Source: Candidatus Acetothermia bacterium
Lineage (GTDB): Bacteria > Bipolaricaulota > Bipolaricaulia > UBA7950
DNA length: 11,130 bases
Assembly (NCBI GenBank): GCA_003535305.1
Contig: DOHL01000041.1
Location: 1-11,130, forward strand
Direction: 5' to 3'
Shown here: piece after piece, positions 1 through 4,520 of the stretch
Numbering within the stretch: position 1 is the first letter of the stretch
How the letters are laid out: each line of letters begins with the position of its first letter
Translations under genes and position numbers: made by a program
Notes under the pieces: model-generated
What the model saw: only the letters and a program-made list of their open reading frames with translations
Database searches by the model: none
Told to the model about the DNA's origin: nothing

Positions 1-106
1 TGGCGATGGGATCAGCGATCGGTCGATGCGTATTTTGGGGGCAGGACACAATCGCGACAATTACCCATTGATGGAACCATGGGAGCGGGAAGAGTCTGCG
101 GAATAG
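1..106 (+). CDS. C-terminal tail of a NosD-like beta-helix protein (partial)
   Basis: The reading frame entering at base 2 stays open for 34 codons and stops at TAG 104-106. It contains GDGISD, then GHNRDNYPLMEPW close to the C-terminus. The pattern D-G-I-x-D, a glycine-rich turn, then D-N-Y-P-L-M-E-P-W is the usual ending of right-handed parallel beta-helix repeat proteins of the NosD/surface-protein type, which are normally exported. Only the tail is inside the window, so repeats, signal peptide and length cannot be judged. Frame 1 is also open up to 114 but resembles nothing known to me. The assignment rests on this short motif alone. Confidence 0.45.
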   Translation, partial: GDGISDRSMRILGAGHNRDNYPLMEPWEREESAE

Positions 107-278
107 TATATTGAGGGCTAATATTTGGCCTTCTGTCTACGCTTAAAAGAAACTACAGCAGGCACAGAGAAGAAAGGTTCTTGGCGCATTGCACGAGGCC
201 TAACGTCCAATGTTTTGCCGCGTGAATCTTGGCTCAACAAACCCTATGGCATCTGACTTATAGCTTGGCATCCTGGCA

Positions 279-334
279 AGAGACAGGGAAAAAACTGAAA
301 AGAAATTTTAGAATTTTTATACTGGCCTGTCTCT
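279..334. repeat. 9-bp perfect inverted repeat with 38-nt AT-rich loop
   Basis: AGAGACAGG (279-287) is matched by CCTGTCTCT (326-334). The interval is very A/T rich and contains the promoter-like pair at 295-323, so the arms could be an operator or form a weak stem. The rest of the gap between 107 and 413 shows no ORF with family character and no RNA gene that I recognise. Confidence 0.5.
295..323 (+). promoter_or_regulatory. Putative sigma-70-type promoter for the cysteine-rich gene
   Basis: CTGAAA (295-300, 4 of 6 to TTGACA), a 17-bp spacer, and TATACT (318-323, 5 of 6 to TATAAT) lie in an A/T-rich stretch. Transcription would begin near 330, leaving about 80 nt of leader before the start codon at 414. 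This is pattern matching only. Confidence 0.35.
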
Positions 335-363
335 GTCTGAGCACGTACCGGTAGACGCACGAA

Positions 364-374
364 GGCAGATAACA
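364..374 (+). repeat. Dispersed repeat copy GGCAGATAACA
   Basis: The 10-mer GGCAGATAAC occurs here, at 4259-4268 on the same strand, and reversed at 2918-2927, with a one-mismatch copy at 3803-3812. This copy is preceded by GACGCAC (354-360), which also precedes the 2918 copy when that is read on its minus strand. It lies 40 nt upstream of the start at 414, so it may fall in that gene's leader. Confidence 0.5.
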
Positions 375-413
375 TGGATCTCTTCGTGGCAATAACCCTA
401 AATGGAGAATATC

Positions 414-1043
414 ATGAATATGACGAGTCAATGTCTTTGGTGTAATGAACGAAAAGGCCGTCGTCGTTGCCCTGCGTTGGCTGGACCGATCTGTTCTCTC
501 TGTTGCGGTGAAAATCGTCTGCTCCGTATCGATTGTCTTTCCAGTTGTTCGTTCCTTGCGCACCACGAAGAATTTCAACGGGAAAGACAATGCCGACGCT
601 ACCAAGAAGAGTGGGGCAGAGTTAATCCCTCGCCAGACAAAGATGATAAGATTCATTGGGCCTGCTTTCACATTTCTTACTTGCTATATCAATCCGGCAA
701 AGAGATAGAAAGACTGACCGATGACGATGCTGCCAGTGCCGTCGAGTTTCTCACCACACAGGCCAGCCCGATAATCATCATCGAACGTCCACCATCTCGT
801 TTGGGTAATCTGTTATGGGAGAAACTCTCTCCGGCGCTGGAAGCAGGCGAAATTCTGCGGGATGATTTCATAACGGCGCTTAGTCGTATCCAGAAGATTA
901 TCGAAACTATGAAAAATGATAAGAACAGACGCGCCTTTCTCCAAGGGTTGACCGCCTTTCTGGATAAAGTGCTCCCTGTTACTGAGGAGGCCTCTTCCGA
1001 CCTGATATTTACACCCGACGAATTTAAAAATCCGATTCCGTAA
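414..1043 (+). CDS. Cysteine-rich N-terminus hypothetical protein, putative zinc binding
   Basis: This is a 209-residue soluble protein of unknown function. The first 45 residues carry eight cysteines: C7-x2-C10, C19, C27-x2-C30-C31, C41-x3-C45, with the phrase RRRCPALAGPICSLCCGENR. This arrangement recurs in uncharacterised bacterial proteins and would suit one or two structural zinc sites; metal binding is inferred. The remaining 160 residues are polar and helical-looking, with no membrane segment or signal peptide. Start: ATG 414 has GGAGAA at 404-409 upstream, whereas the in-frame ATG 402 has no Shine-Dalgarno site. No operon partner is evident; the transporter gene begins 161 nt later. 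Confidence 0.8.
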   Translation: MNMTSQCLWCNERKGRRRCPALAGPICSLCCGENRLLRIDCLSSCSFLAHHEEFQRERQCRRYQEEWGRVNPSPDKDDKIHWACFHISYLLYQSGKEIERLTDDDAASAVEFLTTQASPIIIIERPPSRLGNLLWEKLSPALEAGEILRDDFITALSRIQKIIETMKNDKNRRAFLQGLTAFLDKVLPVTEEASSDLIFTPDEFKNPIP

Positions 1044-1204
1044 TAGGATAAAACGATTTCACCGATCGCGCATGCAGCCACCTTAACCTAAACCAGCGGT
1101 GAACTTAGCGCCATCAAAGTAGTACAAGATTTCCACCATAAGCTATATCAATTGGGCGCTCGTAATCTGCCCCGTGGGCTTAAAGAACAAAGGAGCATTC
1201 CATA

Positions 1205-2104
1205 ATGCGTCGATTTGCAGCTTTGGCCTTGCTGTCCATCACCGTAATTTGGGGATGGACGTTTGTCCTCGTCCGTGAGGCGTTGACCTTTGTCGGACCG
1301 CTTACCTTTATTGCAGGGCGATTTATTCTCGCCTTTTTTGTCTTAGTTCTGCTGTTTTACCGCGTTATTCCGGAAATTAATCGCCGTAGTCTACTGCGAG
1401 GGATATTAATCGGATTGAGCCTATTCGGCGGTTATCTCTTTCAGACCTGGGGGCTTATCTACACTACTGCAACTAAAAGCGGCCTTATCACCGGACTGTA
1501 CGTTATTATCGTTCCGCTTATCGCATTCTTTTTCCTCAAAGAACGGATGCGTTATGCTGTTTGGCTGGGAGTTGGCGTGGCTCTGTTAGGGTTAGTGTTT
1601 CTGCTGTTGGGAACAGGCGGCGTTGAGCCGCCCGCACTCAATATCGGCGATCTGTTAACCCTTATTTGCGCTCTCTTCTTCGCTTTGCATATCATTCTCA
1701 TCGATCGATTCATCAAATATGACGATTATCGCAAAATTCTGCTTGTTCAGGTATCGGTAGTGATGGTGCTCAGCTTGCTTGGGGCCGGAACATTAGAGAC
1801 CTTTCCTGTCTACTTTCCTGCACAGTTAATACAGGCTTTCCTTATTACTGGTCTGCTGGCGACTGCACTTGCATTTTATGTTTTAAATCGGTTCCAAGCC
1901 TACTCGACCTCTACTTATACAGCAATCATCCTGACGATGGAGCCGGTCTTTGCCGGGTTATTCGGCTTTTTGCTTCTCAACGAGAGGTTGACAGTAATGC
2001 AAGGGATCGGTGGACTCTTTATTATACTGGGAATGGTTATTCCCCGATTAATAAAGCGGCCCAATAACGACACCAAAAGACACCCGTTACGAAAAGCGTC
2101 TTAA
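1205..2104 (+). CDS. EamA/DMT-family transporter
   Basis: A 299-residue integral membrane protein with about ten hydrophobic helices arranged as two EamA repeats, roughly residues 5-135 and 145-285. Features typical of the drug/metabolite transporter superfamily are IWGWTFVLVREAL in the first helix, a central ATKSGLITGLYVIIVPL segment, and the repeat-2 ending TMEPVFAGLFGFLLLNERLT. It is probably an exporter of small metabolites or amino acids in the cytoplasmic membrane; the substrate cannot be read from sequence. ATG 1205 has AGGAG at 1191-1195, nine bases away. The C-terminal tail (KRHPLRKAS) lies within the 159-bp duplicated segment, so its last codons have a second copy ending at 4390, which would read ERHLLRKAS. 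Confidence 0.9.
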   Translation: MRRFAALALLSITVIWGWTFVLVREALTFVGPLTFIAGRFILAFFVLVLLFYRVIPEINRRSLLRGILIGLSLFGGYLFQTWGLIYTTATKSGLITGLYVIIVPLIAFFFLKERMRYAVWLGVGVALLGLVFLLLGTGGVEPPALNIGDLLTLICALFFALHIILIDRFIKYDDYRKILLVQVSVVMVLSLLGAGTLETFPVYFPAQLIQAFLITGLLATALAFYVLNRFQAYSTSTYTAIILTMEPVFAGLFGFLLLNERLTVMQGIGGLFIILGMVIPRLIKRPNNDTKRHPLRKAS

Positions 2105-2234
2105 TTAGCTATTATTGAGCCTGCTATAAAGGATGGAATGGAACTTTTGAAGCGCTACAACCATGCTGCGGTAGAGGGTAAAATCTATTCGTTCTGGGAA
2201 GAGAATGCTCTGTTTAATGCTGATATCAACTGGG
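2076..2234 (+). repeat. 159-bp direct repeat, left copy (transporter end plus valS start)
   Basis: This segment aligns without gaps to 4362-4520 at a constant offset of 2286, with about 15 mismatches by hand count (about 91% identity). It covers the last codons of the transporter gene, the spacer, and the first 31 codons of valS counted from the start at 4424. Its right edge marks the left end of the accessory island, where a transposase remnant begins almost at once. Confidence 0.95.
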
Positions 2235-2296
2235 GTTTGGTGGTGTGGCGACGAAACACCACTTGCCGAACTATCTCGACTGGTGTCGCCGGTTAG
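2138..2296 (+). pseudogene. Duplicated 5' fragment of valS
   Basis: The fragment reads MELLKRYNHAAVEGKIYSFW and onwards, matching the real ValRS N-terminus for 31 codons before running into unrelated DNA and a TAG at 2294-2296. Relative to the working copy it has D to N and P to H in the conserved YDP motif, and D to G in the next helix. The upstream ATG aligned with 4412 has become ATA, but AAGGATGGA and the ATG at 2138 remain, so a 52-residue peptide could still be translated. It lacks every catalytic motif and is surely non-functional as a synthetase. Confidence 0.85.
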
Positions 2297-2331
2297 ACAA
2301 AAATGCCGATGCGCAAACCTCTCAAGCTTAG
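2236..2331 (+). pseudogene. Transposase C-terminal remnant (ISXO2/IS1595-like)
   Basis: Immediately after the left repeat, one frame reads FGGVATKHHLPNYLDWCRRL and on to a TAG at 2329-2331 (31 residues). The pattern GGVATK-x2-LPNYL-x-W-x-R-x-L-D is the usual C-terminus of ISXO2/IS1595-type DDE transposases. The rest of the transposase is missing, cut off at the junction with the valS fragment. The family assignment comes from memory of this motif and is moderate; that it is a transposase tail is more likely than the exact family. Confidence 0.5.
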
Positions 2332-2374
2332 CTTCTAACTGCGGTAGGATACTCTTGATCCATGACCACCAACA

Positions 2375-2392
2375 GCTAACATGAATAGAGCC
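2375..2392. repeat. Putative IS terminal sequence, left side of island
   Basis: GCTAACATGAATAGAGCC lies about 45 bp after the transposase stop, where the right end of an insertion sequence is expected. Reversed, it resembles 4312-4330 at the other edge of the island: both have GG-x-TCT at the outside and ATGTTAGC at the inside, with one gap. Confidence 0.35.
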
Positions 2393-2426
2393 TCTATTAA
2401 ACCATAACCCCCAGGAAATGCCAAGC

Positions 2427-2445
2427 GTTATCGCCTGCGAGGCGA
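2427..2445. repeat. GTTATC-type boundary with short hairpin after the membrane gene
   Basis: GTTATCGCC (2427-2435) lies just after the stop of the minus-strand membrane gene. It includes a perfect 5-bp stem, TCGCC (2431-2435) with GGCGA (2441-2445) and a TGCGA loop. No T-run follows on the minus strand, so this is not a standard intrinsic terminator. It resembles the other GTT-starting boundaries in the island. Confidence 0.35.
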
Positions 2446-2451
2446 CATCGC

Positions 2452-2757
2452 TTATGCTTTCTCACCTCGAAGTGTTGCTCGACGCTTCTTTGCCCAGAGT
2501 TCTGTCGGCACAAGCAAGATGAAAAACAAGGCAAACGCCATCCAAGCTAGCCATTCCTGGATTATCCCAATACGTGAGAGCACAAATGGCAAGACTGTTA
2601 ACAGAATTGCCGCTATACCCATGCAGATGATCGACTTTATCTTAAATCTGCGTTCAGCCGGCGTCTTTGAACCCTTGATGTCGCGATAAGCTACAATGGC
2701 GGCAACTGACAAGCCAACCATTGGACCAATGATTGCCCCAATCGATCCTATGTCCAT
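2452..2757 (-). CDS. Small three-helix membrane protein, unknown function
   Basis: A 101-residue protein of unknown function. It has three hydrophobic segments at about residues 4-23, 44-63 and 68-90, joined by a basic loop with KTPAERRFKIK, and it ends in a positively charged tail (KKRRATLRGEK). The hydrophobic N-terminal segment could act as a signal anchor. The start at 2757 is chosen because AGGAGG (2765-2770 on the complement) sits seven bases upstream; the longer frame opening at 2832 lacks a comparable site. The loop pattern recalls small membrane proteins annotated as hypothetical in several phyla. It occupies a roughly 450-bp unit of its own in the island, beside the antitoxin-like genes, but nothing in the protein shows a toxin or immunity role. 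Confidence 0.75.
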   Translation of the reverse strand: MDIGSIGAIIGPMVGLSVAAIVAYRDIKGSKTPAERRFKIKSIICMGIAAILLTVLPFVLSRIGIIQEWLAWMAFALFFILLVPTELWAKKRRATLRGEKA

Positions 2758-2872
2758 TTTGAATCCTCCTGCTTGATAATTTCGCTCAACGCTTCGCCTG
2801 TTTGCGATGTTGGTGAGCGAAACGAGCCGCATATACTGGCCATCGCAACCCCCTTCAATTTATTTTTCTTCA

Positions 2873-2889
2873 GCATAACAGCTTTATGC
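2873..2889. repeat. Small hairpin GCATAA/TTATGC
   Basis: A six-base stem (2873-2878 with 2884-2889) and a five-base loop lie upstream of the membrane gene. On the minus strand the segment 2879-2873 reads GTTATGC, similar in form to an integron core site. No poly-T tail is present on either strand, so a terminator is unlikely. Confidence 0.35.
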
Positions 2890-2916
2890 CTGGGAGACTA
2901 CTTTTAATATAGTTCC

Positions 2917-2935
2917 TGTTATCTGCCGTGCGTCC
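2917..2935. repeat. Repeat copy GTTATCTGCCGT downstream of the ygiT-like gene
   Basis: GTTATCTGCCGT begins at 2918, in the same orientation as the 3800-3821 copy and in the same place, just beyond a stop codon. It shares TTATCTGCCGT with that copy. Read on the minus strand it is GACGCAC then GGCAGATAACA, matching the arrangement at 354-374. Confidence 0.5.
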
Positions 2936-2943
2936 AAAAAGGC

Positions 2944-3204
2944 TCAAACCACGCTGGTTTCTATTTCGTACTTTATAAGGGGAACGGATATAGTAGGGGC
3001 CCTGTCTATGCGCTTACTATCTTTAAGGAGTACAGCGATACGTTCTCCTACCTGTGCATTGACAACTTTTTCACCACATTTAGGACATACCCCGGCTGGA
3101 GCATTTTCAATTACTACCAACCTGCCCTTAATCCAGAAGTCTTGTTGAATATTCCTCTCCTGAAGTGGTGTGTTACAGATTTCACATTCTCCGTAGTTAT
3201 ACAT
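2944..3204 (-). CDS. YgiT-type zinc-finger antitoxin-like protein (orphan)
   Basis: An 86-residue protein with the YgiT/MqsA-N zinc-finger arrangement: C-x2-C near the N-terminus (CEICNTPL), then VVIENAPAGVCPKCGEKVV with the second C-x2-C pair, then a helical tail with E-R-I-A-V-L-L. Family members are usually the antitoxin of a pair whose toxin gene, often DUF4258, lies directly upstream. Here the 93 bases up to the relE remnant contain no recognisable toxin, so the gene appears orphaned. The start is uncertain: ATG 3204 is preferred, but two GTG codons just upstream (3216, 3213) are in frame, and none has a clear Shine-Dalgarno site. A possible AAAGGA serves only a six-codon ORF that overlaps the start region. 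Confidence 0.8.
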   Translation of the reverse strand: MYNYGECEICNTPLQERNIQQDFWIKGRLVVIENAPAGVCPKCGEKVVNAQVGERIAVLLKDSKRIDRAPTISVPLIKYEIETSVV

Positions 3205-3279
3205 TCTTGTCACCACCGTCTCGCTGACATATCATCCTTTACTTGTCGCGTACTCTCCGCCGGCAAAGAAGGAGCGTGT

Positions 3280-3295
3280 GTTGTACGCAGCCGCC
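3280..3295. repeat. Inverted repeat, left end of the RelBE unit
   Basis: GTTGTACGCAGCCGCC lies two bases beyond the relE stop. Its inverted partner at 3784-3799 differs at two positions, both A/G. Together they bound a 520-bp unit holding the antitoxin and the broken toxin. Confidence 0.6.
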
Positions 3296-3297
3296 GT

Positions 3298-3563
3298 CTA
3301 TCTGAATCTGTAAGCCTGGCTTCTATGGCGCACGGCTACAATGTCAACCACCATCTCGTCATCAAATACTTGGTAGATCAGGCGATAATCCCCGATGCGA
3401 ATGCGCCAAAGGTTCTCGAAGCCTCGGAGCTTGCGACAGTCAGGGGACGGGGATTCCGAGCCAAACTCTCTATCTTGGGAAATACCCGGTTGACGACATT
3501 GGCGCTGAGGTATTCCAGTTCCTTTCGGGCTGATCGAGCAAACGTGACGGTATACTCAGGCAT
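3298..3563 (-). pseudogene. RelE/ParE-family toxin, frameshifted
   Basis: The frame opens with MPEYTVTFARSARKELEYLS and continues to NPRP. There the RelE reading jumps frame and resumes as CRKLRGFENLWRIRIGDYR, then LIYQVFDDEMVVDIVAVRHR, ending at TAG 3298-3300. Adding one base to the GGGG run at 3443-3446 (CCCC on the coding strand) restores NPRPPDCRKL and an 88-residue protein of normal size with the family's basic and aromatic residues. As given, translation would stop after 61 residues and miss the core R-I-G-D-Y-R region. RelE-family proteins cleave mRNA on the ribosome; ParE members act on gyrase. The gene overlaps the antitoxin stop by eight bases, as usual for these pairs. A sequencing error in the homopolymer is possible. 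Confidence 0.85.
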
Positions 3564-3750
3564 TCAGTTTCTTCTGTCGCTTCAGCATTGCCCGAACCGA
3601 TTCCAAAGACTCGCGTGGTTCATCAGCCCGTTGACGAGCGATGAGAGTATCGTAGAAATCCTCCCAAAGCTCGCCGTATTGTTTCAAGTCAATCAAGACG
3701 GCGGTTTTCTCGCCTGCTGCATTCGTAACGAATTGAATACCTTTTAGCAT
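3556..3750 (-). CDS. RelB-like antitoxin of the RelE pair
   Basis: A 64-residue acidic, helical protein starting MLKGIQFVTNAAGEKTAVLI and continuing DLKQYGELWEDFYD. This recurrent small antitoxin type is found directly upstream of RelE/ParE toxins, with an N-terminal DNA-binding strand/helix region and a C-terminal toxin-binding helix rich in R, E and K. Its stop (3556-3558) overlaps the toxin start by eight bases, implying translational coupling. AAGGG lies eight bases before ATG 3750. It would neutralise the toxin and repress the operon, but its toxin is frameshifted here. No truncation or key-residue loss is visible. Confidence 0.8.
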   Translation of the reverse strand: MLKGIQFVTNAAGEKTAVLIDLKQYGELWEDFYDTLIARQRADEPRESLESVRAMLKRQKKLNA

Positions 3751-3783
3751 TTGCTCATCCCTTCATCTTCTTCAGTATCACAA

Positions 3784-3799
3784 GGCGGTTGCGTATAAC
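3784..3799. repeat. Inverted repeat, right end of the RelBE unit
   Basis: GGCGGTTGCGTATAAC, reversed GTTATACGCAACCGCC, matches 3280-3295 in 14 of 16 positions. It lies 34 bases upstream of the antitoxin start and touches the next unit's repeat with no base between them (AAC|GTT at 3799|3800). Confidence 0.6.
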
Positions 3800-3821
3800 G
3801 TTTTTATCTGCCGTAGCCAGC
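3800..3821. repeat. Inverted repeat, left end of the DUF4258/DUF2283 unit
   Basis: This 22-base repeat has core TTATCTGCCGTAGCCAGC and begins GTT. It lies five bases beyond the DUF2283 stop. The inverted copy at 4250-4271 matches 20 of 22 positions, so the pair bounds a 472-bp unit. Confidence 0.7.
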
Positions 3822-3826
3822 TCGCT

Positions 3827-4042
3827 CTATGCCGTCTCAACCGGAATCTCGTACTTTACAGGCAATAGCCTTTCTAAATTCAAACGTTTGGAAGCATCGA
3901 GGATTTCAATGCCTACAATTCTGTCACCTTCTCCTATATCTAACACGATATCTTCAGAGAATCGCTTATTAATCACCGATTGTTTTCGATCATCTAAGCG
4001 AATGTAAAGCAGATCAGTCTTGGCATTATATAGTATCTGCAT
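3827..4042 (-). CDS. DUF2283 family protein, putative antitoxin
   Basis: A 71-residue protein reading MQILYNAKTDLLYIRLDD, then SEDIVLDIGEGDRIVGIEIL and DASKRLNLERLLP. This is the full DUF2283 pattern, Y-x-x-x-x-D-x-L-Y-I-R followed by the D-x-G-x-x-x-x-I-V-G-I-E-I-L hairpin. The family has no proven biochemical activity that I know of, but its genes sit next to DUF4258 genes and are regarded as antitoxin-like. The start at 4042 is chosen over the longer frame opening at 4072 because GGAGGAGG precedes it closely. The start lies inside the 3' end of the DUF4258 remnant (17-base overlap), so the two were translationally coupled. It appears intact. Confidence 0.8.
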   Translation of the reverse strand: MQILYNAKTDLLYIRLDDRKQSVINKRFSEDIVLDIGEGDRIVGIEILDASKRLNLERLLPVKYEIPVETA

Positions 4043-4201
4043 TCTCCTCCTCCCATTTTCCGTAAAAGACATAAACCGTCACAATCACTATAACCCCTCT
4101 TTCTATGGTGTAGATTACTTCCACCCTCTTTTGCTCATAATAGTTACCGTGCCGCGTTCCTCAGCTCGTTCCAGGACGTGAGGATCAATCTGGATTTCCA
4201 T
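4026..4201 (-). pseudogene. DUF4258-like toxin gene with internal deletion
   Basis: The 5' part, from ATG 4201, reads MEIQIDPHVLERAEERGT. The frame then leaves the family and ends at a stop. In a second frame, after about 4150, the sequence reads HGNYYEQKRVEVIYTIERG, then VIVIVTVYVFYGKW, and ends at 4026-4028. These are the two ends of a DUF4258-type protein; from memory of the family, about 40 residues of the middle are missing. The join near 4148-4155 is both a deletion and a frameshift. The gene is upstream of and overlaps the DUF2283 gene, as in intact pairs. The family assignment is from motif memory, without a search. Confidence 0.7.
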
Positions 4202-4249
4202 TTCTTATTCTTATTCTCTTCAAACCCCATCATTATAAGTGCTATAAGC

Positions 4250-4271
4250 GCTGGCTATGGCAGATAACAAC
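4250..4271. repeat. Inverted repeat, right end of the DUF4258/DUF2283 unit
   Basis: Its core, GCTGGCTATGGCAGATAA, is the inverse of 3800-3821 with two differences over 22 bases. It lies 49 bases upstream of the DUF4258 start and includes an exact GGCAGATAAC. Confidence 0.7.
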
Positions 4272-4311
4272 CCAATAGACGAAGTCAGAGTTCGCCTAAT
4301 CCGCTCGGCTC

Positions 4312-4330
4312 GGGTCTGTCAAATGTTAGC
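4312..4330. repeat. Putative IS end, right side of island
   Basis: GGGTCTGTCAAATGTTAGC has the look of an insertion-sequence terminus and resembles the reverse of 2375-2392 (14 matches with one gap). It lies 32 bp before the right copy of the 159-bp repeat. No transposase sequence is attached on this side. Confidence 0.3.
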
Positions 4331-4361
4331 ATCTCGCGCAGCAGATGTCAATTCCCTGCTG

Positions 4362-4520
4362 AAAGACACCTATTGCGAAAAGCGTCTTAATTAGCTATCA
4401 TTAAGCCTATTATGAAGGATGGAATGGAACTTCTGAAGCGCTACGATCCTGCTGCGGTAGAGGATAAAATCTATTCGTTCTGGGAAGAGAATGCGCTGTT
4501 TAATGCTGATATCAACCGGG
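4362..4520 (+). repeat. 159-bp direct repeat, right copy (valS promoter and start)
   Basis: This is the partner of 2076-2234. It still contains a transporter-like C-terminal tail in frame up to TAA 4388-4390, the promoter-like pair at 4373-4401, and the working valS start. Its left edge marks the right end of the accessory island. Confidence 0.95.
4373..4401 (+). promoter_or_regulatory. Putative promoter of the valS operon
   Basis: TTGCGA (4373-4378, 4 of 6), a 17-bp spacer, and TATCAT (4396-4401, 5 of 6) would start transcription near 4408. That leaves a short leader that fits the start at 4424 better than ATG 4412. The left repeat copy has TTACGA and TATTAT at the matching places. Confidence 0.45.

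Noticed and set aside
258..671. 137-codon minus-strand ORF
   Set aside because: It covers the promoter region and the cysteine-rich gene in antisense, with a low-complexity translation and no family motif.
1044..1204. Promoter for the transporter gene (TATATC at 1144-1149)
   Set aside because: The best -35 at proper spacing matches only 3 of 6 positions; not supportable.
2431..2445. Intrinsic terminator of the membrane gene
   Set aside because: The stem is only five pairs and no T-run follows on the minus strand.
3217..3279. Remnant of a toxin gene upstream of the ygiT-like gene
   Set aside because: All three minus-strand frames were read and none shows DUF4258 or other toxin motifs.
3142..3747. 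201-codon plus-strand ORF across the toxin-antitoxin genes
   Set aside because: It is antisense to the ygiT-like, relE and antitoxin genes, which show clear family motifs; its own translation has none.
3784..3821. Standard integron attC site
   Set aside because: The core sites deviate from RYYYAAC/GTTRRRY, complementarity runs outwards into the cassettes instead of inwards, and the AAC and GTT touch with no stem-loop between. Kept only as an analogy.
2427..4271. CRISPR array
   Set aside because: The repeats are few, irregularly spaced by hundreds of bases, in both orientations and separated by genes.
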